A stretch of 64,000 bases of DNA from Tetranychus cinnabarinus (GCA_022266195.1 WHVY01000001.1:16926001-16990000); one strand, 5' to 3'. Shown: positions 1 through 21,700, counted from the stretch's first letter. Notes: generated by a model not told the origin, from the sequence alone. Translations and numbers: made by a program.

Positions 1-7121
<7,121 letters not shown>

Positions 7122-10100
7122 ATGTTTAAAAAAACAACTCACAGTCACTGCTAATGGGTAACAGAAGCAATTCACTTTTACTATTAATATTAATATCATA
7201 CAACTAATACTAATCACATTCAGAGCGTTGAGAGAAGGAAGAAAAGCCAGAATCAATTATATATGTATCTGTATCCATATAAATATATATATAATTATAA
7301 TTATAAATAATGTTACCATCATCATTGAACATCACAAAGCCATCGCACACCATTTTTTCATCGCCATTAAACTTCATATCAACTCAATGAGATGTCGACT
7401 CAATTAGTCAAATGAAATCAAAATTAAGCAGAAAACCCTTAATAAGCTGAAACAATAACAATAATGAAAACTCAAATGGTGACTATGGTGGAGATGAAGA
7501 TATTCAAAATTGAACATAAATGATTGAACATTTTGTTTTATTACAATTGGTAAATAAAATTATCTTACTACTGTAAACATATTAACTAAATCATATCACA
7601 AATTCAATGCTTCTTTCGTCAACATATCATCATTACCTATCATCATCAACCAATCATCTTAACCATGTTCCTCTATCAAAGACTGAAAACTTCTGAAAAA
7701 ATAGATTCTTCATCTTCACAGCTTTTAATTGTATAACCTATCTGTGATTTAATCTGGATAGTCTTTTGTGCTGAATAATCAATCACACCAACACCAACAT
7801 AATCACCAAACCAACAGACTAAATGATCATCAGCAGTAATATCATCCAAGAAACACCAATGATGATGATCATGGTGATGAACTGAAAGAAAGAAGATGAA
7901 TAATGTGATATCCAGGAACCAATCAAATTACGTGAAAAGCAAAATCCCAAAAAAAAAGCTTCTTATGGAAGAAAATTTGAAAGTAAATTACAAAAATAAA
8001 GACAATTTTTTTGAGTAAAAACAAAAAAATGGCCAAAATCAGTTGATTACTACATTAAAGCTCGGTTAATCGCGGTGTGACTCACAAATTTACTGAAAAT
8101 AGACAAACGGGAAAAGCAAAATTAATACATTATTAAGCCACAATCAATTGATTGATCGATTCGTTGATGATGAAAATAAAATAGACCTTTTAAAAAAAAA
8201 TAACCGTGAATGATGAACGATGTACAAATATATTAATGTATACAGAGAAGGCAGAATAATTAATGACCATTAATATTATGGAAACATTGAAATGAAGATT
8301 TTTCCAAGCATTCCCTTATTGGTACATCTTTCCTTGACTCAACTCATTCCCATGAACAATGATCATGAAAGATTCAGATAATGATCATGGCTATCATCAT
8401 CATTTTCACTGATAATGATGTTACAAAGCTTAAGCAAGAAATAAAATAACGGTGATATTAAAAGTATAGATGAAGGTAACCTAATAGAGCAAGATAGATG
8501 AAGGTGAAGATGAAATCTAATGGTGAAAGTTATGATGAGATGATGATGATGATGTGGATATAAAACGTGATTCATCATTATAAAGGTAAAAATAATAATA
8601 ATATAAAAAGAGGAGAAAAAGAAAAAAATGAAGATCAATTTTTCACAATCTCAAGTAACTATTAGGACTCATAGTGCCTTAAAAATGTTCATCAAAAATT
8701 GAGAATCGTCAGGGACAAGAGGCAAACAAAAAGGTAAGATTTGAGGATAATGAAGATGATGATGATGGTGAGAGTGATGACAGGCATCATCATAACAAAT
8801 ACATCAGCAAGAGTTAAAAATTTCATTTGTCAAAAAATGAAAATGAAAGAAGAAGATAATTGAAGAAACAATTCAAGCTCAGCTTATTTTCGCCAAGATT
8901 TTCTTCTCATCATTTCCATTTCCAATCGTTTGATTTATAGTCTCTTCTTTTGACCTTCCTTTTCACTTTACTCTTTCATCGTCACCATCATCATCAGTAT
9001 CATCATCAACATTGCCATCTTCATCAGCATCTGTGATGGATTAAGGCTTCTTGGGTTGTTCAAACCTCCATGGAAACAAGTTGAATGGTCTTCTTTTCAT
9101 CTTTGTCATCTTCTTCCGCCTCATCTTTATCATGCCAGTAAGACAGTCTAAAAAACGAAAAGAAACGAGGAAAAAAACATTAATATCTTTGCCTATTTAG
9201 TTTACAACCAAGCTTTGCCACTTCATCATTAAACAAAAAAAAAGGTTAGTTAACTGAATGTAATTCAACCTTTTTTTTGATGATGCTTTAAATTTTTAAT
9301 CATTCCACACTTGTAATAATGATAATAATTAAAAGTTCAACTCCCAAATGGTGAAATAGTCGACAAGTAATTCAAAGAGTTTCCAATTGTCATTATGACA
9401 TTTAACATTATCATCAACAAATCATGGTAATGTTACCCATGGGGAGCAGCAAAAAATGAGTGTAACAAGTTTTAATTGCAACTGCAGTTGATTGAAATTT
9501 TGTCATCTTGGGTCCAAATCAAGATTCATAATTGTACCAAAAAGAAACTCGGAATAATGTTCAAGTTCAGGAAATTGTTGGCTATAATAAAAGGAGGAAA
9601 GAAAAGAGATTGAAAAGGAAATGATGAGAATAATGAAAGAAAAAGAAAAGGTTAACATTGATAGAGACAAATGATTTTTACCTGGAATTAAGTTTACTTT
9701 ATTCATTTGGGCTTCAGAATTTTTATCTACTTCATTCAGAAAGAATGAATTCTGCAAGATTCCAATCTGTTTTCTTTTCTCCTATTGATTGTTACACAGT
9801 GACTATTATCGATTGATGAAGAGAAGAAGAAAAAAAACAGAGGATGAACAGAGGAAAGAAAGAGACAGAAAACTCATCTTATCAATCTCATCATTATCAT
9901 CATGAGCACAACAGAATAACCTTTTATAGGGTTTTATTTCATAGCTATAGGTTATAAATACTCAATGTTTTTATACCTTTTTTTGTTTCCATGAACATGA
10001 TGAAAATGATCATCATTTTCTTCCTCTTTTTTTTGCCAGAGCAATCACTGAATTTGCTTTAGAAATGTTTTCATATAATCAACGAGTAAATTTGGTTTGA

Positions 10101-13100
10101 TGCTTTTTTCCCTACTTTCTTTGGTTACCTTTAGATGCTTTTTTTCAATCTAATAATGCATTTTCATCTGATTCCTTATTTCAGTTTCAATTCAAGTTTT
10201 ATATTCTTCCTTCTTCAATGTTTACAAACAAATAGAAAGACAACAAGAAAAAAAAGATTCTCAATGTAACTGTTTTGGCTCTTTTCTTTACCCTGGCAAC
10301 ATCCTAATGTATTTTGATACATTTAACGAGTTAAAGGTAATAACAACAACATGATGATCATCCTTTTCACAATGAATCATGGAAAGAGTTAGAATTTAAA
10401 TTTATATAAATTCTGGTTTCACCTTTTTTTTTACTCCTATGATTACCGTCTAATACATTGTAATAACTTGCTCATACAGCTAAGGATCATTAAACGTAAC
10501 AAGTTAGTCAAGATGAAGGAGTAAACATGTTTCTTTGATAATCAAATTGGTTATCAAACAATTGTAATGTGAAATATAAACAGGAAAAAAATGTATTGTT
10601 TACCTGTAACAATGATAATAATGATATTAATGGTTATTTTATCAAAGATGAACGCAATTTATTGAAATAAATGTTGCTTGGTAAAATAATATTTGGTATA
10701 GAATGAATATTATTTTTGTTCATCTATATGATTCTAATCTTTGTTCCTCATGATGAAAATGATGATGATGATGATGATGCTCAACATTATCCTCATCTGT
10801 AAGGTATAGAAGATGATGAAAATTGTCATCTCTCATTATATTATTTGCTTTGGTATTTCCCTTGAGATGATGAGATCCAAACGTCTCAATCCAAGCTTAA
10901 AACATTGACAATGCATTTGTCAAAACATCGAGTCAATCTTTTTACATTCATCTTATTATTATTATCATTGTTATTGGTGTTTTGTAGTTTCCTCTTGGAG
11001 TTGCTGTTGTTGTTGTTGTTGTTGCTGTTGCTGGTGATGATGATGATGATTCTGCTGCTCCTGTTGTTACCCTTCAACCTAAAGGTTCAATTAAGTTGTC
11101 ACTGGAATGAGCAAAGAGGAAAGTTGATGAGCAGGATAATCAAAACAATCATGATTCAAATAAGATAATCTGGTGAACACAGCAATCATAGGAATATCCA
11201 CTTCTCAATTTGTTTCACCTCATGTTTACCATTTTCAATATCATTAATTATTCACAAATAATTTGCACCCTTTATCAACCTTAATCTAAATTTAAACGTA
11301 AAACTCGTGTTTTACAATTTAAATTATAAAATAATCATCAATTGATTGTTGCTTTTGACTTCAATTGTTCAAGCTATTTTCACTTTTTGTTTTGCTTTTG
11401 TAAAAATTGAAACCAGAAAACAAATAAAAGTAAAAATTATTACATTAAAGGTATCTAATTTAATCCGCTATGAACAGTTTAAGACGCTAGTTACAGCGCA
11501 ATCACTTGGATTATAAAAATGATCTCAAAGTACTCAAAGATAATGCTACAAGGATTACGATGGATTATTCAATGGATTAAGAAGAAGAAAAAAGATCATG
11601 AAAAAAACCAAAGAGTTGTAAAAAGACTCATCATTATCATTATTATTTTTTTACCTTGAATAACCTTCATTATTATCATCACATGAAAAGGTGAAAACTT
11701 TCTGTTTGTTGTTTCTTTCCGCTTCATCTAATTATCATTCAAAGTTCTGTGTAATTAATAATGAATGTTGCCTTCCATGGTTACCATTGCATGGGAAGGT
11801 GATAACATACGATTTTATGATAAACAATCACGATGACAATTTACAAGAGTTGCAACTCACGTAAACCAAATAATCAACTGAGGAGTTTGATTTAAATATT
11901 ATTGAAAGATTTGTTTCCCTTGCCATTTTAGATATAATTTTCATCTAATTTTAATTTTAATCAATGCTTCAGATTCATTGATTAAAACGTTTCCCTTCAA
12001 TATACTGTATGTATGTTTATAAATGATATATTATAAGGTTGATAAATAACGCATAGACACATAACAAAGTGCCTGTTGTGAGCCAAATGTTAATCAAATG
12101 ATATTGAAAATGGTGACAATCAGCAGGGAAACTTTGTCATGAACTGAGTTAAAGGTGATATTGGAAGGATATATACATTGAATGAGTTCCTTGTTGAAAC
12201 TGTAGAAAGAGAAGGAGAAGAAAAAAAATTTCATTTGAGTCAACTTGAATGTGAGTGTTCATTTTGGTGAATGTTGTGTCTTTTAATAATACTTTTGTTT
12301 AGTTTTACCAAAGAAAGGGGATGATGATGAAGAAAAGATGAAGCATCAATAAGCAGAGAGGAGAGAGGGAAGAAGAAGAAAAAAAAGAACATTTTTACTT
12401 CTTGAACATTTTGAAGGCCAATTTCATCCCAGGAGGTTTTAATTCCCTCCCAGTGTGACCAACCTTTGATAAAATGAATGGCAAACAGTCACATCTACTT
12501 ATTGTCAACACCTCACTTACTTTTAACTATTTTCATTTTTGATTTCTTTTCTTCTTCTTTTTCCTCCGATCTTCATCATTTTCATCGAGCCATCATTTTC
12601 CTCATCAGTATCTTTGTTTTCTCCTTCACCTCTCTCTTTTTAATATCAAAATAAAATGGTCCAATGTTCATCACCTACTTTTGCTGTTTATTGTTATTGT
12701 TGATCATCATTTTCACTTGTTCCTAGTTAACATCTTTTTGTATCTTTTTCAGTCTTGTTAGTAATATCTTGTATCATCTCGAGGGATCCAAACTTATTAC
12801 TGTAACAGAAAAAAATAAGATAAATGAATACAAAATCAAAATTATCATGTTAATTTTTGAGTTAAATAAACATATACCTAAATGCATGTCAAAAATAACC
12901 ACACAATCAGAATAAAAGCAATTATGGGTTTGCTTTTGGTTTTGGTACAATGTGTATCACAAATTATAATTGATCATATCCAGTCGACTCTCATTTTCGT
13001 GCTGATGAGGCAAGAAACAATTGGATTATTTAGCCATTCAAATGCAACAATATTAAACGTTGATCCAAACCATATCCTGAAGCTGAGATTAATAAGTCCA

Positions 13101-14859
13101 AATGTTGCTTGTTTTAATATAAAAATTCACAGTTGCTTCGTTCAAACTTGATTCCAAAAAAAAACCATAAGAATAGCTGAAACTCTTAAACCAAAAACTC
13201 GATAGACTTGATGTTGGTCAGAAGATGAAAATCTCCAAAAGATATAACTCGGTCAGTTTATCCAAACTTGTACAAAACCATCTGTAATATTGAATGTATT
13301 TATGGAAACTATTGCAAAGTAACTTAAACACTGAAAATTTCAAATCAATCATGCATTAACAATAAAATATAACTTGATAGGGAAACAACGAGTCAACTTG
13401 AAAACAAAAGCTTCAAAAAATTATGTAAACAAAATGACGAGGGCGGTAAAAATGGGGGACCATCTTCTAATAATTAAGCCTGTGTCAATCCTTAACAAGT
13501 GAAATAATTGATTTATTCAAAAATAAAGCGGAATTATCTCAAATTATTGTGATTATGCGATTAACTTACCATTATGATGGACCCGATTAATCAGCCTCAT
13601 TTGACCCATAAACAAATGCAGCAATAGTGATCAATGAATAGCCGAAACCTTTGTTATTCAACTTGAACCCAAGGGTACAAACAAGAAACATGATAGTCAA
13701 CAAGATGAACCAACAAAAAAGCCTTCTCTTACTTGCTTAACATTGAATCAAATTTTGCTCATAATAGAATGATTATTATGATATTATTATATTCTTATAA
13801 ATGTGTGTTTAGGTTTTTTTGTTGGTATCATTATTTAACCTTAAATTGGTAATAAGTTTAATGGGCGGATAAATAAGTTTAAATAACTAGTCACTTTCTC
13901 AATCCGATTACCATGATCCTAATCTTTTCCGGCTTCTGATTCCCTCTTCATCATCAGCCTCATCATTCTCCTCATCTTCACAACAAAGCCTCTAATGTGT
14001 TCGTTTGTGCGTTAACGGGTGAAGAAAAAAAGTGAACATCAAGACCCTCAATAATAAGCGTAACAACATTTAAAAAGCAATGTGAAAGGACCAGTTTTTG
14101 TTGGGCAACAATGACTATCTTGTAGAACCAAAAAAGGGTCCTTTCCAATGGTTATTATTCACAACAAGATAATCTTTACATTTCAATGTCACCCTAAATT
14201 CATTTATTATCATTAAAAACTGTAAAATCTTAAAAGTATATACAAAAAAAAACAAAATGAAACAAGATAAATACAAGTTAAGGTCAGAAGTGTAACCCAC
14301 AGAAACCAAATAAAGACTAATAGCGCCAAAGACAAAATGTAAACAAGCAAATCTGGTAAAATGTTATTGAAATTTTATTGATCACTTTTGCTGATTAATC
14401 AATGGTTGTTCAATGTTAATTTACATACATTTTATAATCGGATCATAACTGTTGTATTTAACAATGATAATGTTTTGAAAACAATCAAACGGTAAGCTTT
14501 ATTGATGAGATTGAAGGTTGAATAAATGGTGAACAGCAAGAGAAAACCAAGAAAAAGGAAAAAATGTGATACAAATGTTGATCCTTGATACTCAAAATTG
14601 TAATACTAATTCAATGAGACAAAGAATAAGTAAGACAACACAAAGTGTTCAACACTAAATCTATGCTAAATCTGTCTTAAATCTATAGTGGATCCCATGG
14701 ATTGGCCAGGATAGAGACAGGATGAAACTGAATAATATGTTACTATCATCTTGTTGATACCTGTATATAAGAAAGGTAAGAGAAACATAAAACCTGTAAA
14801 ATCTTTTCGACTTATATACTTTCTTTTTCCTTTCTTGTTTACCTTTCTTATAACAACCT
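7122..14859. other. Gene-poor intergenic DNA with dispersed trinucleotide repeats
   Basis: No convincing exon on either strand. The Pitx 3' UTR probably lies at the start (AATAAA-like sequences near 7305 and 7553). The rest is AT-rich with many short (CAT/ATG)n, (GAT)n and (CTT/GAA)n tracts, for example 8520-8555, 8755-8775, 10755-10785 and 11015-11055. Leucine- and asparagine-rich open frames around 10.9-11.1 kb are translations of these tracts. A frame at 12882-13151 has a hydrophobic start but no other support. Confidence 0.6.
10740..11060. repeat. Cluster of trinucleotide microsatellites
   Basis: Consecutive GAT/ATG and GTT/GCT tracts (for example 10755-10785, 11000-11035, 11036-11055). 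They generate spurious Leu-rich frames on the plus strand and Asn-rich frames on the minus strand. Confidence 0.8.
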
Positions 14860-14880
14860 CAGCTATTTAATATTAACATC

Positions 14881-15072
14881 AATACAGATTCATCTTTCAT
14901 TCATTTGTTGCACCAAGATCAGCTGGCATCAACAATCAAACTGAAATAAATGTCAACAAGTCGACTCTACATCAACTCATTATGTTCAACAATCAATTTG
15001 TAAACAAACCAGCTTTAGAAACATCATCAAAGGAAGACAATTAAATCTTAAACTGGTGGCAAAATATCAATG
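14881..15072 (+). other. Possible non-coding first exon ending ATG|GTAAGT
   Basis: A stretch without long open frames ends in a strong donor, ATCAATG|GTAAGTA, at 15072-15073. If the ATG is the start codon, it sits at the very end of the exon (phase 0 junction). The next phase-0 acceptor with good coding sequence that I found is at 25307, over 10 kb away with a minus-strand gene between, so the link is speculative. The left boundary is set at a CAG and is approximate. Confidence 0.25.
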
Positions 15073-17547
15073 GTAAGTAAATTAGAGTTTATATGCGTCA
15101 TTGTAAATGAGATAGTCTCATGTTTACTTTATGTTGCATTGAAACAGTTTACTGTTTGTGTGTTTTTTTGGGTTTCCTATCAATTTGTTTACTAATTTTT
15201 GTATTTTCATTGTAAATTAGATTTACTTGGCTAAATTATGTTTGCTGATATGATAATTTAAATGGTTAAAAAAGCGTCCTCTCAAGGTTTGCCTTTATAC
15301 AGATTAGGTTAACGGGTAAAACCAGGATTTAAAAGCCATTCTTACGGTTACATTGTACACAAAGTATATCACCATAATCCATCTATGCGGAGGAAGCCAA
15401 TTATTGGAAGACAATCAAGATGAATGTGAACAGGATAATGAGGATGATGAGGATGATTGAAAAAGTAAGACAGTCTTTAAAGCTGCAGTTTACCAAAAAG
15501 ATTTCAGTCCATTGGTAGACCTAAATACACAGGAACCATTGAAAGAAGGCTCCAAAAAATTGGATCAATTCCCTTTGAAATTTGTGTCAAAAAGATGGTT
15601 TTGTCACCTTATTTTGGTCTTCTCGATTTTCATTTTTGTTTCAAATGATAATTTTCCTGTCCAAAAGACTGTGGATCAACCAGAAAAGGCTAATCATGAA
15701 GATGACAATGGAGATGATGATAGTAATGATGAGGATAATAGTGGCAATGGTTCATTGAAAGTTTCCCCGTTTTTTATGTATTTATTTATGTATTAGACAA
15801 TTTAACTTGATGTTGCTGTTAATATCAAACCACTGAGGCTAAAATTTTTTATATATTTATATCATTATCGGTCTCAAGAGGCACAGATGGTTTCATATAT
15901 CCATAAATACATGTATATTGGTTATAACTTATAAGGTATACCCTTACATATCCAATTGAAAGGTCATGTATATGTTTTCAGATTCAGAATTGAAGCAACA
16001 ATTTTCATTTCCAATCAATGTATCATCCACACCATTGATTTGTAACTTAAAGGCTATCAGTTCATTTTGAATTATAGCTTCATCTTTTTGTTTCATATGT
16101 AATGCGATATTTTTGTCACTTTTGGCTGTCTACTTTTTTTTATTGGTTTCATTTCAATGTAAGTTTTGTAAGTCAACTGTTTTGTCCATGTTTTCCTCAT
16201 TTCATTGATCTTTGTCAACTTGATTTAGTTATTGGGTTAGTTAAGGATAATCATTTAGTTTATCTTATATCTTTAGGCCTTTCCTGGTCTAATCTTAGTA
16301 TGAATATACTGCAGGTTAAAGGTTAGCTTTGTAAACCTGTTGACGGATTGATTTGGGCAAGAGATTAAACACTATTTGGGTTGACACCAAAATGAAGGTT
16401 GAAAGTTGACAAGAGCAAAGTAAAAATGTGCCACAAATTGGGACAAATAATTTACTATCAACTATAACAATCATCATCAATCAATTAACTGTCATTGAAC
16501 TTTAAAATACACAGAGAAAGAACAAAAAAGACGACAAAACACAAAAAAAATCAAAACAAAAGACTTCACTGACAGCTAATAATTTTCATCCTTCAACATT
16601 TTTAACTTGCGCTTTTCAGCGCGCCAAGTTTAAATTGTCACAATTAGTTAATTAAAATTGTTGAATCTAACTATTAATAAATCTGTGAAATTATTATGAA
16701 TGAGGACGGTGATGGAAATGATGAAAAAATCGAGAAACAAGATGAAGTTGATTAGTTTTAAAATTAGATTTTCAATGTTTTCATTTTTCATCTCGAGGGA
16801 AATATTAAATACAAAAGCAAAATTTGAAATTCATTGTTTCAAATAAAATTATCTTGCTGTGTGATTTACTGATTAACATTGATTTTCAGAGTCTTATTGA
16901 ATCTTGAAATGAATTTATTAAAAATTAATAATTGATTAGTATTTACACATGCAATTGGTTCCGTAAAAAACAGTTACATTTCATTTGTTGGGTGAAAAAA
17001 ATATAATAGTTGACTGTAAATTGAAGAGTAATTTGAAACATTTTACAATTCATTTACTATTCAGCTTTTTAGTATCCATTTTCATGGGCAATAAATTTTC
17101 TGATTTTACAAGCAATCAATAAATTATGTTTATTAATAAATGAAACGTTTGAAACAATTTGAGGTAAACTTTGATAATAAGTAGAGTAGCTGTAAATCTA
17201 GTGAAACTAAAAGTCATGGCTAAGTTTGAAGGATTTTTAACCTTTTTTAAAATACTTGCAATCATGAGAAAACAAAAACATCTGAATGTTCAGAAAGTTC
17301 TGAAAATTGTTATACTTGATAGTCAAAGACATAAGCTTAGACTGGATTACCTATAAATAACACACTTCTAAGCCTATACATTTTACTTGGTTAAAAATGT
17401 TTACTATTATTGTTTCTTCATTCCTATTTTGTTTCATATCAAAAGCAAATAATAAAGACAAAAATCGATTTCACCAATTTGTGCTTGATGATGCCATTTC
17501 TGCAGAACTTTTGGTCGTTAAGATGAGTAATAGTGTGGTGCCTGAAA
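15073..17547. other. Intergenic DNA, no supported gene
   Basis: A 94-codon frame at 15512-15796 has a hydrophobic middle and an acidic tail, but it begins only at TTG and has no recognisable domain. Frames at 16102, 17171 and 17397 are AT-rich and featureless. 16.4-17.1 kb is plain AT-rich DNA. Confidence 0.5.
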
Positions 17548-18753
17548 CTACCTATGAAGAAGCTCGTAAATCGAATGATCAGTCGAATTAAAATTAGCTG
17601 ATGGTACATTAAAATTATTAGATACTGATGCTGATGATGATGGAGCATCATTGTTCATTCGAGAATCGCGTTTTTTACAAGTACAATACCGTTTGGGTTT
17701 ACGGGTAAGGGGTTGAAGGTCAGCTGGTTGACGCATAACTTCAGGTTTTGGTTGACACAAGAGTTGCGAGGTTCGGAATTGTCCGAGTGTATTGTAATCT
17801 TGATACTGACTCCAAGCTTCTGGATGAAACGATCGATTCTGCGTGGATTGTTGCTTCGCTTCATGATCAGATTTCTTGTTTAAATGAGGACTTGGTGGAT
17901 TAGGGCCGCAGTTGAATACAGCTGCCTTTATCCGTTCCACGGTGAGGGATATTAATTTATCTTTAATACTCGACTTTTTTCCGGTCTTTGGACGAGTTTT
18001 CTGCTTCGTTTGTTGATTAAGTCGATGACTGCGTGAATTTTTGCGGCCTTTTTTGGATAAACATAAAGCTAAGTCCAACTCTTTAGCGATAATCTCATCC
18101 ATTCGGTGTTCATCAACAACAGCATATTCCCTAGGCGGACTTTTATACGTAGGTTTTGCATGTCGGGTAACCTCGTTTTGAATAATCGGGTAACCTTGAT
18201 ACGCTGCCCGCCTTTGGATTTGTTCAATAACAGCAGCCATTTCTTTCTTGTATCTATTTTCACCGTCATCTACATCTAGCTTTTGAGGACAATCACCATC
18301 CGAGTTCTCAGAAATTGCGTATTGATTAGAACGGACACCATTAGCGGTGTATCTATTGCTATCATCTTTCGAATTCCAATCGCCATAATTTGGTCTACAT
18401 TTTGAGCCATTATTGTCAGTTTGTGGATTCTTTCCATTTTTGAATGAATTAGATGGATTATATCTGCATAAATCCTTCATGTTTGAAGATAAAGATGGTG
18501 AGGAAGATGAAGATGAAGATGATATCGGTGAATAATGGGATCCCTGAGTTAATGGATGAGTTAAATTTTGGGGTTCCTCTTGAGTAGAAAAGTTTACCAT
18601 TGATTGTTGACATGATGGTTGATTCAATTGATGAAAATAAGCAGCCCAAAAAAATTGACCATATTCCGCAGTCTGGTAATTTATAGATCGGCCACTTGTA
18701 ACGGAAGATGAGCTCAAATTGGAGGCCGATTTCTGTCCAGTCCCTGAATTCAT
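17548..18753 (-). CDS. Unrecognised 401-aa Ser/Asn/Lys-rich protein
   Basis: A single long frame from ATG at 18753 (context CAAGAATGA) to a stop at 17548. I do not recognise the family. Visible in the protein: an N-terminal Ser/Gln-rich region with a run of eight or more Ser at about residues 78-85; a polar Asn/Asp-rich middle (100-165); a segment likely to be helical, EMAAVIEQIQRRAAYQ (171-185); a second one, DEIIAKELDLALCLSKK (219-235); then a strongly basic patch at 234-266 resembling a nuclear localisation signal; and a short Cys motif RYCTCKKRD near 347. There is no signal peptide or membrane segment. Upstream, a good acceptor (TTACGTTTCTCAG at about 18779) lies 25 nt before the ATG and the frame stays open to it, so a 5' UTR or upstream coding exon is likely. 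Composition suggests a disordered nuclear or regulatory protein; that is inference only. Confidence 0.7.
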   Translation of the reverse strand: MNSGTGQKSASNLSSSSVTSGRSINYQTAEYGQFFWAAYFHQLNQPSCQQSMVNFSTQEEPQNLTHPLTQGSHYSPISSSSSSSSPSLSSNMKDLCRYNPSNSFKNGKNPQTDNNGSKCRPNYGDWNSKDDSNRYTANGVRSNQYAISENSDGDCPQKLDVDDGENRYKKEMAAVIEQIQRRAAYQGYPIIQNEVTRHAKPTYKSPPREYAVVDEHRMDEIIAKELDLALCLSKKGRKNSRSHRLNQQTKQKTRPKTGKKSSIKDKLISLTVERIKAAVFNCGPNPPSPHLNKKSDHEAKQQSTQNRSFHPEAWSQYQDYNTLGQFRTSQLLCQPKPEVMRQPADLQPLTRKPKRYCTCKKRDSRMNNDAPSSSASVSNNFNVPSANFNSTDHSIYELLHR

Positions 18754-21700
18754 TCTTGTGGTGACGATTTGTGATAAACTGAGAAACGTAAACGATACAA
18801 AAAAATAAGAAGTTAAATTTTAAAAACAATATAATATGCAAAAATTTGGTCAAAAAAAAGATACAATATAAGTTAACCAAAGGATGGCACGTAAAACAAA
18901 TGAAATCGAGTCTGGAAATGATTTGAGCCGGGAAAGAAGAAACCAGAGGTTTAAATTGGCAAACAATTGGAGAAAAAATTAAAGGGGAAAACCAATTGCA
19001 AAGATGGAAAAGAAGTTAAATTATTTCAAATTACCTTATCAATTGTCAGCTATTGGTTGTGAAGATCATCTTAAACACTTCAACTGAAACCATTTTCATT
19101 GAATTTTGTAATTTAAATTAACAATTAAACGTCAAACAAATAAGAATCAATGTTAACCGAAATAATGTTTACATTTTTCCAAACCGTTGCTTAGATAACT
19201 GCTGTTTAAGGGACTGCATTGTAATTTTCAATTGACATTTTTATCAATAAATTATACAACCAAAGATTAATTAGGCTGTAATAGGAGCCAGAAATTAAAT
19301 GAGCCTCGTTAAGATCAATCAACAGCTCAATCAAATGAATGGAATTAATTTTAATAGATAATAACTCTCCAGAAAATGATTATACTAACCCTTAAAGCCT
19401 TATCCTTTTGTTCAAGTTACAATAACAAATTAATGGACACACCAATGAGATGTTTTATTTTTGTTTTAGATTAGATAATGTCTCAAATTTTTCAGCTTAG
19501 ATAGCTTTTACACCAGAATCTCAGTAAATCCTCATGAGCCTAACCTTCAATCCTCTTATACTTCTAATTCATCCTTTCACTTTGGTTCTCCCCCTACAAA
19601 TAAAAACATCATCATCATCACCATCATCATAATTTGTTGTAAAGAAACCTCTTGATTACAAGACTTCATACAAGACAAAGGAAAAAGGTAAAAAATTTTT
19701 ATTATTTTACTCCCAATTATTCTTAGTGTTTATCACAATTTTACCTTTAAATTTAACAAATAATAATACATTTTAATGTTTGTTTCTTTTCACTTTTTGT
19801 CCAACGTCTTTTTTAGTTCAATTGAAAGCAAGCCAAACTTACAAACTATGATTGGACATCGAAGGATGCCAAGAGGTGGAGAGCGAACGTACAAAGTGTA
19901 ATTCTAATGGCTACTTATTCCTATCCAAACTCCTCCTAAATATCTTCTTGCTATTATCATCCTCACATCATCCTTAACTCTCGTTATTCACGCAGAATCT
20001 CAGGATCAAATTCATCATCATCATCATCCTCATCATGTAACTTTCTCGACTGATTGCGAAGGGAACTTGATTCTTCTAATTTCATTCATTTCCATTCAAC
20101 ATTTTCATCAGTTCTCTTTCTTATCCTTCATCTTCATCTTCTGTCTCTCTCTCTCTTTCTCACTCTCATTTGTTCATCCTTACTTGATTCAAAAGGCTAT
20201 GGAGCTAGATTGTGAAAAGTGCTAGCTTAAATTGAATTGATCCAAGCAAAAAGAAAGGAAGCAATTTTAGAGGCTCATTTTTTCTTCTTCCTCATCTTCT
20301 CATCTTGTTTTTTTTTCTCCTTCTTTCTATCATTTTGATCGGAAATTGAACAAGTCTAACTTTACCTAATCCAATATAAAAGTATCAATTTTATCGACCG
20401 ATAGACCAAAGCTTCATTCATTGTAGTTACACTTCCTTTCCTTGTATCCCAATTAAACAACAAATTCATTCTCATGTTGATCATTATCAGATAGATTTCA
20501 CAGTGTCTCTCATGACATTGTAAAATACAGGAGAAACACAAGAAAGATGAATTAGAGAAAGAAACACAAGAGGAAAAGAAAGGCCTTCTTCTTGAACTTA
20601 TTTTTTGGTCTTAACCAGGCAACGTGGTTTGAATATTATTAAATTCCAATCATAGTTATAACCGAGAAGGAAGGATAAAATAATGATGATAATGATTAAG
20701 ATGAATACGAAAATAATATAAGAATTGAATCTGAGATAAGGCTCATTATCTGAGCATGATGAATGGATAAGCTTTGAAAATTACAAATCCTTTTTAACTC
20801 AAGTCTTTAAATCCAAGTCTCAGCTCATTTATCAGACAAACCCAACAACAGCAACAACAACAGCAACAAACAAAACAATACACATACAATGATTAAATCA
20901 ATTCAAATTGATTATCCAACTAATTGTGTTAATTATCCAAAAATTAGTACTAATATTTCCTTTCTTTTTCCTCTTTTACACACAGTTCCTGCTGTATTAA
21001 GTTGTCAGCCTTCAAAACTTGATCAACAATAAGCGTACAAAATTGGCCTTTGGTTATCCTTGTGTTGATGCCCCAGACAAATGGTTTTATCATCCTAAAC
21101 CTTCCATTTTTGTTATATTGTTGAGTTTTCGACTTGCTCAGCACACGTTCAGCACGCACACAACAAAAAAAAACAGTTTTGCTTGTAGTTGGTTGAATCA
21201 GGATTAACAAGTCACGGAACCATCTTGATTGCAAACAATCAACACCCAAAAGGTTTGCCTCCAGAATTGCTTTGATGAATTTAGCTTTTTTTACTCTTAT
21301 TCATATATTAATATATTAATTGTCTCTCTCTCTCGCGATTATTTAACAATTAAATCTCACGAGAATCAGTTGAATGTATAATCAATTTGAAAAACTGAGT
21401 TAAATTTTGTTTTTGATAATTTTTTTCTTCGTTTTATTTCTTCTTTTCTGTAGATTCAACTTGAGAAATGGATTGAAGATTGAAACAACATTGATAAAGA
21501 GTTATTTGCTCCTCATCAATAATCAACTATCACAATTGTATCTTTGTAAGCAAATAATATTATCAACTGAAAACAACTGTTAATACTCTCAGGCCACTCA
21601 AAGAGGCAACAGAAATTAGTTATGGAGGGAAAACATTAAATTATGATTAAATGATGAATTGAATATTATTGTATCATAATGGTTATCTAACAATGCTAAG

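Noticed and set aside
10886..11168. Leu-rich plus and Asn/Ser-rich minus frames
   Set aside because: Translations of trinucleotide microsatellites without start context or homology.
12882..13151. 89-codon frame with hydrophobic beginning
   Set aside because: No splice context, promoter or family features; AT-rich DNA yields such frames by chance.
15512..15796. 94-codon frame with acidic tail
   Set aside because: Begins only at TTG; the acidic tail comes from GAT repeats; no recognisable domain.
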